From Bacteroidales bacterium UBA5219 (lineage in GTDB: Bacteria > Bacteroidota > Bacteroidia > Bacteroidales > ML635J-15), in assembly GCA_002412425.1 (NCBI GenBank), contig DHVB01000056.1, forward strand, positions 17,811 through 34,750: a stretch of 16,940 nucleotides of DNA, written 5' to 3'. Below the pieces are notes generated by a model that saw only the letters and a program-made list of their open reading frames with translations, was not told where the DNA came from and did no database searches. The translations under genes were made by a program, and so were the position numbers. Positions 7,596 through 14,058 of the stretch are shown in pieces; the first letter of the stretch is position 1; every line of letters begins with the position of its first letter.

Positions 7596-8591
7596 TTATT
7601 TCAAATTCTCATAATACCACTTTACTGTCAGCTCTAATCCTTGTCTTACATCAAATTTAGGATTATAGTTTAATAGAGATTTTGCTTTTTCAATTGAAGC
7701 TAAAGAATCTTTAATATCTCTTTTTCTTTCAGGTCCGTGAATGGGTTTTATATTGGCAATTTCAGGTTTGAATTTTGCTAATAATTGTATAAGCAAATTA
7801 GTGATGTCATTTAAGTTATTAGTTTCTCCATAAGCAACATTATATATTGTGTTTATTGCTTTTGGATTGTTGGTAGTAGCTGCAAGTTCGTTTGCTTGAA
7901 TAACATTTGCTATATAGGTAAAATCTCGCGATTGAGTGCCATCACCATGAATTGTCGGTGGTTGTAAATTTATTAAGCTTTTAATAAATTTTGGAAAAAC
8001 TGCTGCATAAACAGATTCAGGATCTTGATTTTTACCAAAAACATTAAAATATCTTAAACCTATAGTTTCTAAGCCGTATAAATCAGAAAAAACTTTAGCA
8101 TACATTTCGTTTACTTGCTTTGTAACTGCATAAGGCGAAAGAGCATTACCTGTTTTATTTTCAATTTTAGGAGAAGCAATATTATCTCCATAAACTGATG
8201 AACTTGATGCATAGACAAATCTCTTAACATTGTTGTCTCTAGCGGCGACAAGCATGTTTAAAAAGCCGTTAACATTTACTTCATTACTCGAAATAGGGTC
8301 ATTGATAGAACGAGGAACTGAACCTAGAGCAGCATGATGCAAAACAATGTCTATGTCTTTGCAAGCTTTTTGACATGCATTTAAGTCTCTGATGTCGTCA
8401 TCTATAAGTTTAAAGTTTTTGTTTTTTACAAATTTATTTATGTTTTCGCGTTTGCCTGTTGCAAAATTATCAAGGCAAACTACACAATTGTTTTGCTCTA
8501 ATAATTTTTCAATAATGTTAGACCCTATAAAACCGGCACCGCCAGTAACAAGGACTTTAGAATTATTTATTGTAAACTTATTATTTTGCAT
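7596..8591 (-). CDS. WbpP/VipB-like UDP-N-acetylhexosamine 4-epimerase
   Basis: The 331-residue protein is an extended short-chain dehydrogenase. The NAD-binding TGGAGFIG is at residues 16-23, the catalytic serine region YASSSSVYG at 128-136, and the Tyr154-x3-Lys158 pair in SPYAVTK. The stretch HHAALGSVPRSINDP (85-99) is the hallmark of the WbpP/VipB (TviC) group, which interconverts UDP-GlcNAc and UDP-GalNAc or their uronic acids. The substrate inference comes from that motif and is not proven. The product would feed capsule, O-antigen or glycan synthesis in the cytosol. Its ATG lies inside the last codons of rny (11-base overlap, 8581-8591), so translation is probably coupled to rny. No other polysaccharide genes are near, so it does not belong to a visible glycan cluster. 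Confidence 0.9.
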   Translation of the reverse strand: MQNNKFTINNSKVLVTGGAGFIGSNIIEKLLEQNNCVVCLDNFATGKRENINKFVKNKNFKLIDDDIRDLNACQKACKDIDIVLHHAALGSVPRSINDPISSNEVNVNGFLNMLVAARDNNVKRFVYASSSSVYGDNIASPKIENKTGNALSPYAVTKQVNEMYAKVFSDLYGLETIGLRYFNVFGKNQDPESVYAAVFPKFIKSLINLQPPTIHGDGTQSRDFTYIANVIQANELAATTNNPKAINTIYNVAYGETNNLNDITNLLIQLLAKFKPEIANIKPIHGPERKRDIKDSLASIEKAKSLLNYNPKFDVRQGLELTVKWYYENLK

Positions 8592-10122
8592 AATTTACTG
8601 AACGAGTTTCTCTAATAACTGTAATTTTTACTTGTCCAGGATAAGTCATTTCGTCTTGAACGCGTTTAGCAATTTCAAAACTTAGTTGTTCGGCTTCAGA
8701 GTCGCTAATTTTTTCGCTACCAACGATAACTCTAAGTTCTCTACCAGCTTGTATAGCATAGGTTTTTAAAACTCCTGGATATGATAAAGCTAAAGCTTCT
8801 AAATCTTTTAGGCGTTTAATATAAGATTCTATAACTTCTCTTCTTGCTCCGGGTCTTGCTCCTGAAATAGCATCGCATACTTGCACAATAGGTGAGATGA
8901 GGCTTGTCATTTCAATTTCGTCGTGGTGAGCGCCAATAGCATTACAAATTTCGGGTTTTTCCTTGTATTTTTCGGCTAATTTCATTCCGTAAATTGCGTG
9001 TGGTAATTCAAGCTCTTCATCAGCAACTTTTCCTATGTCGTGTAATAGACCGGCTCGTTTTGCAATTTTTGGGTTTAAGCCAAGTTCGGCAGCCATAAGA
9101 GCACTAAGATTTGCAACCTCGCGTGAATGTTGTAATAAATTTTGACCATACGAAGAACGGTATTTCATTTTCCCAACCATTCTAACTAATTCGGGGTGCA
9201 ATCCATGAATACCTAAGTCGATAGTTGTTCGTTTTCCAATTTCTACTATTTCTTCTTCGATTTGTTTTTTTGTTTTATTTACAACTTCTTCTATACGAGC
9301 AGGGTGAATTCGTCCATCTGTAACTAATTGATGTAAAGACAAACGAGCTACTTCCCTACGAACAGGGTCAAAAGCTGATAGCAAAATTGCTTCTGGCGTG
9401 TCGTCAACAACTATTTCAACACCTGTAGCAGCTTCTAAAGCTCTAATATTTCTGCCTTCTCTACCGATAATTCTACCCTTAAGCTCGTCGCTTTCGATAT
9501 TGAAAACAGTAACAGCATTTTCGATAGCTGTTTCTGTAGCAACGCGTTGAATAGTTTCTAACACTATTTTTTTAGCTTCTTTATTAGCAGTCATTTTAGC
9601 CTCGTCAATAATTTCATTTATTAATGACATAGCTTCGGAACGAGCATTTGCTTGTAAAGATTCCATTAGCTCAGCTTTTGCGTCTTCGGCAGAAAGTCCA
9701 GAAATTGCTTCTAATTTTTCAACTTGTTCACGATGAAGCTTTTCTAATTCTTCCGACCTTTTGTCAACTCTATCAAGTTGTTTGTCAAGGTTTTCGCGAA
9801 TAATTTCAAGCTCCTTTTTCATTCTTTGAGTTTCTTCTATTCTTGACGCAATTGTTGCCTCGCGTTGTTGAATTTTATTTTCGGCAGCAGCCATTTTTTG
9901 ATTTCTTTCATTTATTCTTTTGTCGTGTTCCGACTTTAATTGAAAGTATTTTTCTTTGGCTTGAAGTTCTTTTTCTTTACGAATAACTTCTGCTTCTGCT
10001 ATAGCATCGTTAAATACTTTGTTTTTTCTTTTTCCCAAAGCCTTGTCCCACATAAAGTAAGAAATCGCTCCTCCTGCAATTAAAGCTCCTACTGCGACTA
10101 AAATTATTGTTAATGTTCCCAT
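8581..10122 (-). CDS. rny: Ribonuclease Y
   Basis: The 513-residue membrane-anchored endoribonuclease starts mRNA decay. The domains are in canonical order. An N-terminal transmembrane helix spans residues about 4-24. A long charged coiled coil covers about 30-200. A KH RNA-binding domain carries GRIIGREGRN (217-226 region). The HD domain carries NLLQHSREVANLSALMA and the catalytic His361-Asp362 in AGLLHDIGK, followed by AIGAHHDEIE. Length is normal for the family (about 520). The start MGTLTIILVAVGALIAGG puts the membrane helix right at the N-terminus, as expected. Upstream lies the 6S RNA and zapA; downstream the epimerase overlaps its stop codon. The gene is probably read from the zapA promoter through the 6S RNA terminator or from an unseen internal promoter in the short gap. 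Confidence 0.98.
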   Translation of the reverse strand: MGTLTIILVAVGALIAGGAISYFMWDKALGKRKNKVFNDAIAEAEVIRKEKELQAKEKYFQLKSEHDKRINERNQKMAAAENKIQQREATIASRIEETQRMKKELEIIRENLDKQLDRVDKRSEELEKLHREQVEKLEAISGLSAEDAKAELMESLQANARSEAMSLINEIIDEAKMTANKEAKKIVLETIQRVATETAIENAVTVFNIESDELKGRIIGREGRNIRALEAATGVEIVVDDTPEAILLSAFDPVRREVARLSLHQLVTDGRIHPARIEEVVNKTKKQIEEEIVEIGKRTTIDLGIHGLHPELVRMVGKMKYRSSYGQNLLQHSREVANLSALMAAELGLNPKIAKRAGLLHDIGKVADEELELPHAIYGMKLAEKYKEKPEICNAIGAHHDEIEMTSLISPIVQVCDAISGARPGARREVIESYIKRLKDLEALALSYPGVLKTYAIQAGRELRVIVGSEKISDSEAEQLSFEIAKRVQDEMTYPGQVKITVIRETRSVNYAK

Positions 10123-10143
10123 AAAATTATTAAGTATTAAATT

Positions 10144-10351
10144 AAAAAAGCCCGTATAAAATTCTTTAATGTTAAAAAAACCCCTGTATGAACATGGGTG
10201 GGATCGCCAGTAAATTTTCGGTTTCCTATGGTCGCTGGTGCAACAATATTCTGTAAACAGAATAAGTTTAGGCCTGCCGTTGATAAACCGAGCATTATCC
10301 CAAAAATTGTTAGTGTTGAGTTTTTCAACCTTTAAAGAATCAAATACGGGC
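10144..10351 (-). ncRNA. ssrS: 6S RNA
   Basis: The gap between zapA and rny encodes a transcript of about 208 nt with the layout of 6S RNA, which binds the housekeeping RNA polymerase as an open-promoter mimic. Read on the minus strand, the two ends pair: GCCCGTAT (10351-10344) with ATACGGGC (10157-10150), then ATTCTTTAA (10340-10332) with TTAAAGAAT (10169-10161). Inside are nested stems: GGGAT/ATCCC (10301-10297 with 10204-10200), TCGGTTT/AAACCGA (10291-10285 with 10224-10218), and an ATTCTG/CAGAAT apical hairpin (10263-10248). Between the closing stem and the inner stems lies a large internal bubble, with a small GTTG/CAAC hairpin on the 5' side and ACCC/GGGT on the 3' side. A six-base U-run ends it. 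Being next to zapA also fits, since ssrS neighbours the zapA homologue in Proteobacteria. The exact 5' end is inferred. Confidence 0.85.
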
Positions 10352-10385
10352 AGTATTGTTATTATTATGTTATTTTAAAGAACGT

Positions 10386-10697
10386 TTACTCTCTTTCTTT
10401 TTCTAAAAAATCTTCTATTGTAAAATTTATTTTTTTTAGTTCGTTAATTACTGGTGAAACATCTTCACGATCTTCCATTTCCATTAGTCTAACTGAAATT
10501 GAAATCAAAACCATTGCCATATAGTCTTGTTCATCTCGGTTTTTATATCCTCTACTTTTATATTGAAAAAGCTCATCGTTTATCAGTTGAGCAGCTTTTC
10601 TAATTAGCTCCTCGCGTTTACTATCAGCTCTTAAAATATTGATAGGATATGTTCTTTCACCAATGTTTATATTTATTTTTAACTTTTCGTTATTCAT
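10386..10697 (-). CDS. zapA: Cell division protein ZapA
   Basis: The 103-residue protein is ZapA-like. The N-terminal part (LKININIGERTYPINILRADSKREELIRKAAQLIND, residues about 4-40) has the family's beta-beta-alpha head with the conserved I-x-G-x-x-Y pattern. It is followed by a long helix (QDYMAMVLISISVRLMEMEDRED, about 57-80) that mediates dimer and tetramer contacts. ZapA binds FtsZ at midcell and bundles its filaments. The length is normal. It follows a small coiled-coil gene by 4 bases, and the 6S RNA starts about 35 bases past its stop codon. It has no signal peptide and is cytosolic. Confidence 0.9.
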   Translation of the reverse strand: MNNEKLKININIGERTYPINILRADSKREELIRKAAQLINDELFQYKSRGYKNRDEQDYMAMVLISISVRLMEMEDREDVSPVINELKKINFTIEDFLEKERE

Positions 10698-10701
10698 AGA
10701 A

Positions 10702-10995
10702 CTATTTGTTTAAGAGAGCAATACAATTGTCAATCTCCCGTATAATTCTGTTTAATTTAAGTTTAACATCTTTATCATCACTATCTCCATCTGCTATACT
10801 TCTTGCTAATCTTAAATTATTATACTTGTTTTCTATTTCTTCTAATTTCTCTTTATATATATTTAATTCACTATTCAATTTATTTACCTCATTAGATAAA
10901 ATAATGTTATCCTCTTTTATTGTTGAATAAGAAGCCATCAAACTCTGAATGTTATCGTTTAGCTTGATAATTATATCTTTATAATCTTCGTCCAC
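10702..10995 (-). CDS. Small coiled-coil protein upstream of zapA (ZapB-like position)
   Basis: The 97-residue protein is acidic and almost wholly helical. Residues about 5-68 have a coiled-coil pattern rich in Leu, Ile, Asn, Glu and Lys. A flexible Asp/Ser/Gly linker follows (DGDSDDKD, about 70-77), and then a short C-terminal helix (LNRIIREIDNCIALLNK). No catalytic motif or signal peptide is present. It is the first gene of the zapA-6S-rny operon, 4 bases before zapA. A small cytosolic coiled coil beside ZapA suggests a ZapB-like partner at the division ring. That is inference from context and shape only, since coiled coils cannot be assigned by sequence similarity. Confidence 0.75.
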   Translation of the reverse strand: MDEDYKDIIIKLNDNIQSLMASYSTIKEDNIILSNEVNKLNSELNIYKEKLEEIENKYNNLRLARSIADGDSDDKDVKLKLNRIIREIDNCIALLNK

Positions 10996-11014
10996 ATTAT
11001 TTTATTTAACACTA

Positions 11015-11045
11015 CAAAAATAAGCTAATTATTTTTAAAAAGCAA
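11015..11045 (-). promoter_or_regulatory. Promoter of the coiled-coil/zapA/6S/rny operon
   Basis: On the minus strand TTG (11045-11043) and an exact TAnnTTTG match, TATTTTTG (11022-11015), are 20 bases apart. Transcription would begin near 11008, a dozen bases before the ATG at 10995. Confidence 0.55.
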
Positions 11046-11055
11046 GAATTGATAT

Positions 11056-11063
11056 TAGTTTTG
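11056..11063 (+). promoter_or_regulatory. -7 box of the M23 peptidase gene
   Basis: TAGTTTTG matches TAnnTTTG and lies 18 bases before the ATG at 11082. No exact TTG is seen at the -33 distance. Its upstream region overlaps the -33 element of the divergent zapA promoter, so the two may compete. Confidence 0.42.
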
Positions 11064-11081
11064 TAAAGTTTTTATTTTTAG

Positions 11082-12776
11082 ATGATGTTAAAATTGAAGT
11101 CTTTATTTATAATACTTAACCTGTTCTTGTTGCAATTGTTGAGTTTTGCTCAAGATGTTAATTTGAAAAAAGAATTTGTTTCTCCCTTAAAATTTGAAAC
11201 TAATTTGTCTGGTAATTTTGGTGAACCACGACATAGACATTTTCATTCTGGCATCGATTTTAGAACTTATCAAAATGGCAAAGAAATCGTTTCTGTTGCA
11301 GATGGATATGTTTGTAGAATTTCTGTTTCGCCTTGGGGTTATGGTTTAGGTTTGTATATAGCTCACCCAAATGGCTATACTTCTGTTTATGGACATTTGA
11401 ATGAGTTTAGAAAGGATATTCAAAATTTTGTAAGAAAAATTCAATACGAAAATAAATCTTACTCTGTTGACACTCTTTTAAATCCAGATTTATTTAAAGT
11501 AAAAAAAGGTGAACTTGTAGCTTTTAGTGGGAATACAGGATATTCAGAAGGTCCGCATTTGCATTTTGAAATTAGAGAAACTAAAACAGAACAGCCAATC
11601 AATGTGGTAAATTCTGTATATGATTTTAAAGATAATTTACCGCCAGAAATTTCTGCAATAGTTTTTTATCCTTTGTCAAACAATTCTTTTATAAATGGAA
11701 AAGCTGAGAAGTTTTTTTTGAAAGTAGTGAAAAGAGATGGAGTTTATGTTTGTGCAAACGATTTACCTGAAGTAACAGGTCTGATTGGCTTAGGAGTGGC
11801 TTATGTTGATAGAATGAACGAAACAAGCAATAGATATGGAGCTAAAACCGTCAGTTTATTTATGGATAATGAATTAATTTATAAATCTAATTTAGAAAAA
11901 ATTTCTTTCGAAACTCAAGCCTCTAAAAATTCAATGTTTGATTTTGAATATTTGTTAAAAGAAAAACTTCATGTTCATAAACTCTTTGTTGAAGCTGGAA
12001 ATGAATTGATGATTTATGATAAAACAATTAATAATGGAATGTTTTCATTAAATGAAAAATCGAAAGCAAATTTTACTGTTATTATTACTGACTATAATAA
12101 TAATTCTTCAGAATTAAATTTTGAATTAATTAAAGACAACAAAAACTATGATTTACTTGAAAGAGACGGGTATCTTGTAAAATACGATAGCGTCTTTTTG
12201 TATTTCGATTCAGAATTTAGATTTGAAACACAAATCGGTAGTTTGTTTTATGATACTAACTTAAAAATAGAAAAAGGTAAAAAGAGAAAATATTCGCAAT
12301 CTTATATTATAGGAGAGGATCATTTGGCTGTAAATAAGGATTTTAAAATAAGTTTTTATATAAATGATGAAGCTTATAAATATAAAGACAAGTTGTTTAT
12401 CATGCGTGAACACAACAAAAAATCAAATTATTTAAAACCAATTATTGAACAAAATTTTATTTCTGCTTATTCTTCTTATTTTGGAGAATTTTATTTGTGG
12501 ATTGATACAACCCCTCCAAAAATTGTTCCTATAAGACCTAAAAAAACATATACAGAAGAAAATTTGAATTATTTAAGTTTTAAAATTACAGATGATTTGT
12601 CAGGAATTTCTTCTTATGCAATTTATATTAATAATAGGTGGGTTTTGACTCAATATGAACCTAAAACAAAAACAATTTTTTACCAAAAAGATGAATATTT
12701 TGAAAAATCCAATTCTTACAAAATTAAAGTTGTTGTTAAAGATAATTGTAATAATGAGGCAATACTAGAGTTATAA
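11082..12776 (+). CDS. Secreted M23-family (LytM/LasA-type) metallopeptidase
   Basis: The 564-residue protein has an N-terminal signal peptide (hydrophobic 7-22, ending LLSFAQ). An M23 peptidase domain spans about 35-185. The zinc site is complete: His55-x3-Asp59 in HRHFHSGIDF, His105 in SVYGHLN, and the His159-Leu-His161 pair in SEGPHLHFE. M23 enzymes cut peptide cross-links in peptidoglycan, or act as inactive activators of amidases; with all ligands kept, activity is likely. The remaining residues (about 190-564) are beta-rich and carry no motif I recognise. They probably form Ig-like or beta-sandwich modules, as suggested by WIDTTPPKI and the SFKITDDLSGISSYAIYI stretch near 488-520. Two adjacent ATG codons open the gene; the first was chosen. 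It lies divergent from the zapA operon and is likely periplasmic or outer-membrane associated. Confidence 0.93.
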   Translation: MMLKLKSLFIILNLFLLQLLSFAQDVNLKKEFVSPLKFETNLSGNFGEPRHRHFHSGIDFRTYQNGKEIVSVADGYVCRISVSPWGYGLGLYIAHPNGYTSVYGHLNEFRKDIQNFVRKIQYENKSYSVDTLLNPDLFKVKKGELVAFSGNTGYSEGPHLHFEIRETKTEQPINVVNSVYDFKDNLPPEISAIVFYPLSNNSFINGKAEKFFLKVVKRDGVYVCANDLPEVTGLIGLGVAYVDRMNETSNRYGAKTVSLFMDNELIYKSNLEKISFETQASKNSMFDFEYLLKEKLHVHKLFVEAGNELMIYDKTINNGMFSLNEKSKANFTVIITDYNNNSSELNFELIKDNKNYDLLERDGYLVKYDSVFLYFDSEFRFETQIGSLFYDTNLKIEKGKKRKYSQSYIIGEDHLAVNKDFKISFYINDEAYKYKDKLFIMREHNKKSNYLKPIIEQNFISAYSSYFGEFYLWIDTTPPKIVPIRPKKTYTEENLNYLSFKITDDLSGISSYAIYINNRWVLTQYEPKTKTIFYQKDEYFEKSNSYKIKVVVKDNCNNEAILEL

Positions 12777-12858
12777 ATTGAAACTAATTTTTTGAATTTA
12801 AAAATAATGCACATTTTACGAAAAAAACATTTTTTTTGAAAAAAAAACATGTTTTTTC

Positions 12859-12888
12859 TTGCTTTTTTCAAAAAAATATTGTATATTG
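12859..12888 (+). promoter_or_regulatory. Promoter-like element upstream of the CA tract
   Basis: TTG (12859-12861) and TATATTG (12882-12888, near the TAnnTTTG box but one base short) are 20 bases apart. A transcript from about 12895 would carry the inverted repeat, the CA tract, the GC-richer block and the two small reading frames that follow. Confidence 0.38.
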
Positions 12889-13020
12889 CAAATATTGTTA
12901 TTATAGAAATTTTTGAGATGAGAGTTTGTGTAAAATATAATGATAATTTTTGGTTTAATAAGCTTATGCGTTTTATTGTATTTATTTATACTAATAGAAG
13001 CCTTACCAACTGCATAAGTT

Positions 13021-13061
<41 letters not shown>

Positions 13062-13133
13062 AGAAATACTACATTACAACTATATTTTATTTATTTCGAT
13101 TTGGGAGCTTTGTAAAAACGATTTCGAATAATC

Positions 13134-13180
13134 GCCCTCGTGTAAAGGGATTTTGCAGTTTTAGCACTCTAAGCGAGGGT
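13134..13180 (+). repeat. Inverted repeat in the GC-richer block
   Basis: GCCCTCG (13134-13140) pairs with CGAGGGT (13174-13180) through six Watson-Crick pairs and one G-U pair, enclosing 33 bases. A second short pair, TCGG/CCGA (13201-13204 with 13211-13214), follows. The block from about 13125 to 13240 is clearly richer in G and C than its surroundings. It could be a structured leader RNA or a remnant of another element. Confidence 0.5.
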
Positions 13181-13196
13181 ATAAATAAAGCCATTT

Positions 13197-13433
13197 ATGG
13201 TCGGAATATGCCGAAGGAGACCAAAAACCGAAGTAGGTAAAATTTTAAATGTTATAGTATGTACTGGATATATTATCAAAAATGGAGAAAGACATGAATT
13301 GCAAAGAATCACTTTTCAGTATTTAGGTGATGCGTGTGACCATATTCAGGCTTGTATTGATGAATTTCCTGATATAACGTGGGTTGTTTATATTAATGAT
13401 AATGATTGGAATAGGGTATGTGCGAGCGTTTAA
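13197..13433 (+). CDS. Small hypothetical protein
   Basis: The frame encodes 78 residues. The first 14 (MVGICRRRPKTEVG) come from the GC-richer block and may not be translated or may be a fortuitous extension. From residue 15 the sequence looks protein-like: a strand (ILNVIVCTGYII), a polar turn (KNGERHELQ), a strand (RITFQYL), a helix (DACDHIQACIDEF) and a strand (ITWVVYINDND), which could fold as a small alpha/beta domain. I do not recognise the family. There is no signal peptide or membrane segment. No other ATG in this frame lies close to the start. The gene ends 17 bases before the ATG of the secreted protein at 13451, so the two may be co-transcribed. It could also be a fragment of a longer decayed gene. 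Confidence 0.45.
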   Translation: MVGICRRRPKTEVGKILNVIVCTGYIIKNGERHELQRITFQYLGDACDHIQACIDEFPDITWVVYINDNDWNRVCASV

Positions 13434-13450
13434 TTAAAAAAACATATAAT

Positions 13451-13822
13451 ATGAATAAGCAACTTTTATTTTCATTTGTAATAGTTACAATTATATTTAA
13501 TTGTAATTTATTATCTTATTCGCAAAATGTGGAAAAAAATAATTTCGAAAAAGTAAAAGATTATATTCAAGACATGAAGCAGAGTATTAAAGAAGAAATG
13601 TATTTCAATACTTATGAAATACTTGAACATAGTTTGCGTATAGTTGAAGATCCAGAACAGTTAGATTTAATTTTAGAAATTATAAAGGACTTAAAAAGTA
13701 AATGTCCAATAAAACCTAAATCTGCTTGTGAATGCCTTGAAGCTAAAATGAAAAAAGGTGAAATAATTGAAGATGAAATTTTGTTTTGGCATAACTGTAA
13801 GGATTTGATAAAAAAGGAATAA
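13451..13822 (+). CDS. Small secreted cysteine-containing protein
   Basis: The chosen start is ATG 13451, because it puts a clean signal peptide (MNKQLLFSFVIVTIIFNCNLLSYS, then Q) at the N-terminus; the open frame itself extends upstream to 13418. The protein has 123 residues. The mature part, about 98 residues, is highly charged and predicted mostly helical. The N-terminal section (about 25-70) is rich in Glu and Lys. Its C-terminal third holds four Cys (in KCPIKPKSACECLEAKM and WHNC), enough for two disulfides in the periplasm or outside. I do not recognise the family. It follows the 13197 frame by 17 bases and is closed by a hairpin terminator at 13855. A coding role is supported by the signal peptide and the terminator. 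Confidence 0.7.
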   Translation: MNKQLLFSFVIVTIIFNCNLLSYSQNVEKNNFEKVKDYIQDMKQSIKEEMYFNTYEILEHSLRIVEDPEQLDLILEIIKDLKSKCPIKPKSACECLEAKMKKGEIIEDEILFWHNCKDLIKKE

Positions 13823-13835
13823 TAATGATTTTATA

Positions 13836-13973
13836 TTAAAAACTATTTTGTATTGGAAGTTGTCTTGATGTTGAGACAACTTCCTTATTATATTGAAAAA
13901 TGAAATAATTAGTAACTCGTTTTGCAAATATCTTAGCTCCTTGAGTAAAAGCCTTTAACAATTTTTTAGGCAT
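13836..13973 (-). CDS. Possible small basic peptide (uncertain)
   Basis: A 45-codon frame runs on the minus strand from ATG 13973 to TAA 13836. Its first 19 residues (MPKKLLKAFTQGAKIFAKR) are basic and amphipathic in helical projection. The rest (VTNYFIFQYNKEVVSTSRQLPIQNSF) overlaps the hairpin terminator of the plus-strand gene, which argues against it. There is no clear promoter or ribosome-binding site. A frame of this length arises easily by chance in AT-rich DNA. Confidence 0.15.
   Translation of the reverse strand: MPKKLLKAFTQGAKIFAKRVTNYFIFQYNKEVVSTSRQLPIQNSF
13855..13884 (+). terminator. Hairpin terminator after the small secreted protein gene
   Basis: GGAAGTTGTCT (13855-13865) and AGACAACTTCC (13874-13884) form a perfect 11-bp stem with an 8-base loop, 32 bases after the stop at 13822. 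The following TTATTATATT is only a poor U-tract. Confidence 0.7.
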
Positions 13974-14011
13974 TTCTCTAAAAAATATGAAAATATCTGA
14001 AATTATTTTTT

Positions 14012-14019
14012 TAATTTTG
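14012..14019 (+). promoter_or_regulatory. -7 box of the M16 peptidase gene
   Basis: TAATTTTG matches TAnnTTTG exactly, 40 bases before the ATG at 14059. No TTG is seen at the -33 position. The leader would be about 30 bases. Confidence 0.4.
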
Positions 14020-14058
14020 TTGAATTAATAAAATAATTATAAAATAAAGCTATTTAAT

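Noticed and set aside
10137..10328. A 63-codon minus-strand frame between zapA and rny
   Set aside because: It lies inside the 6S RNA structure, covers its stems, and has no protein-like conservation signal; the RNA explains the region better.
13691..13927. A 78-codon minus-strand frame
   Set aside because: It is antisense to the small secreted-protein gene and runs through its terminator; the Phe-rich composition is typical of the complement of an AT-rich coding strand.
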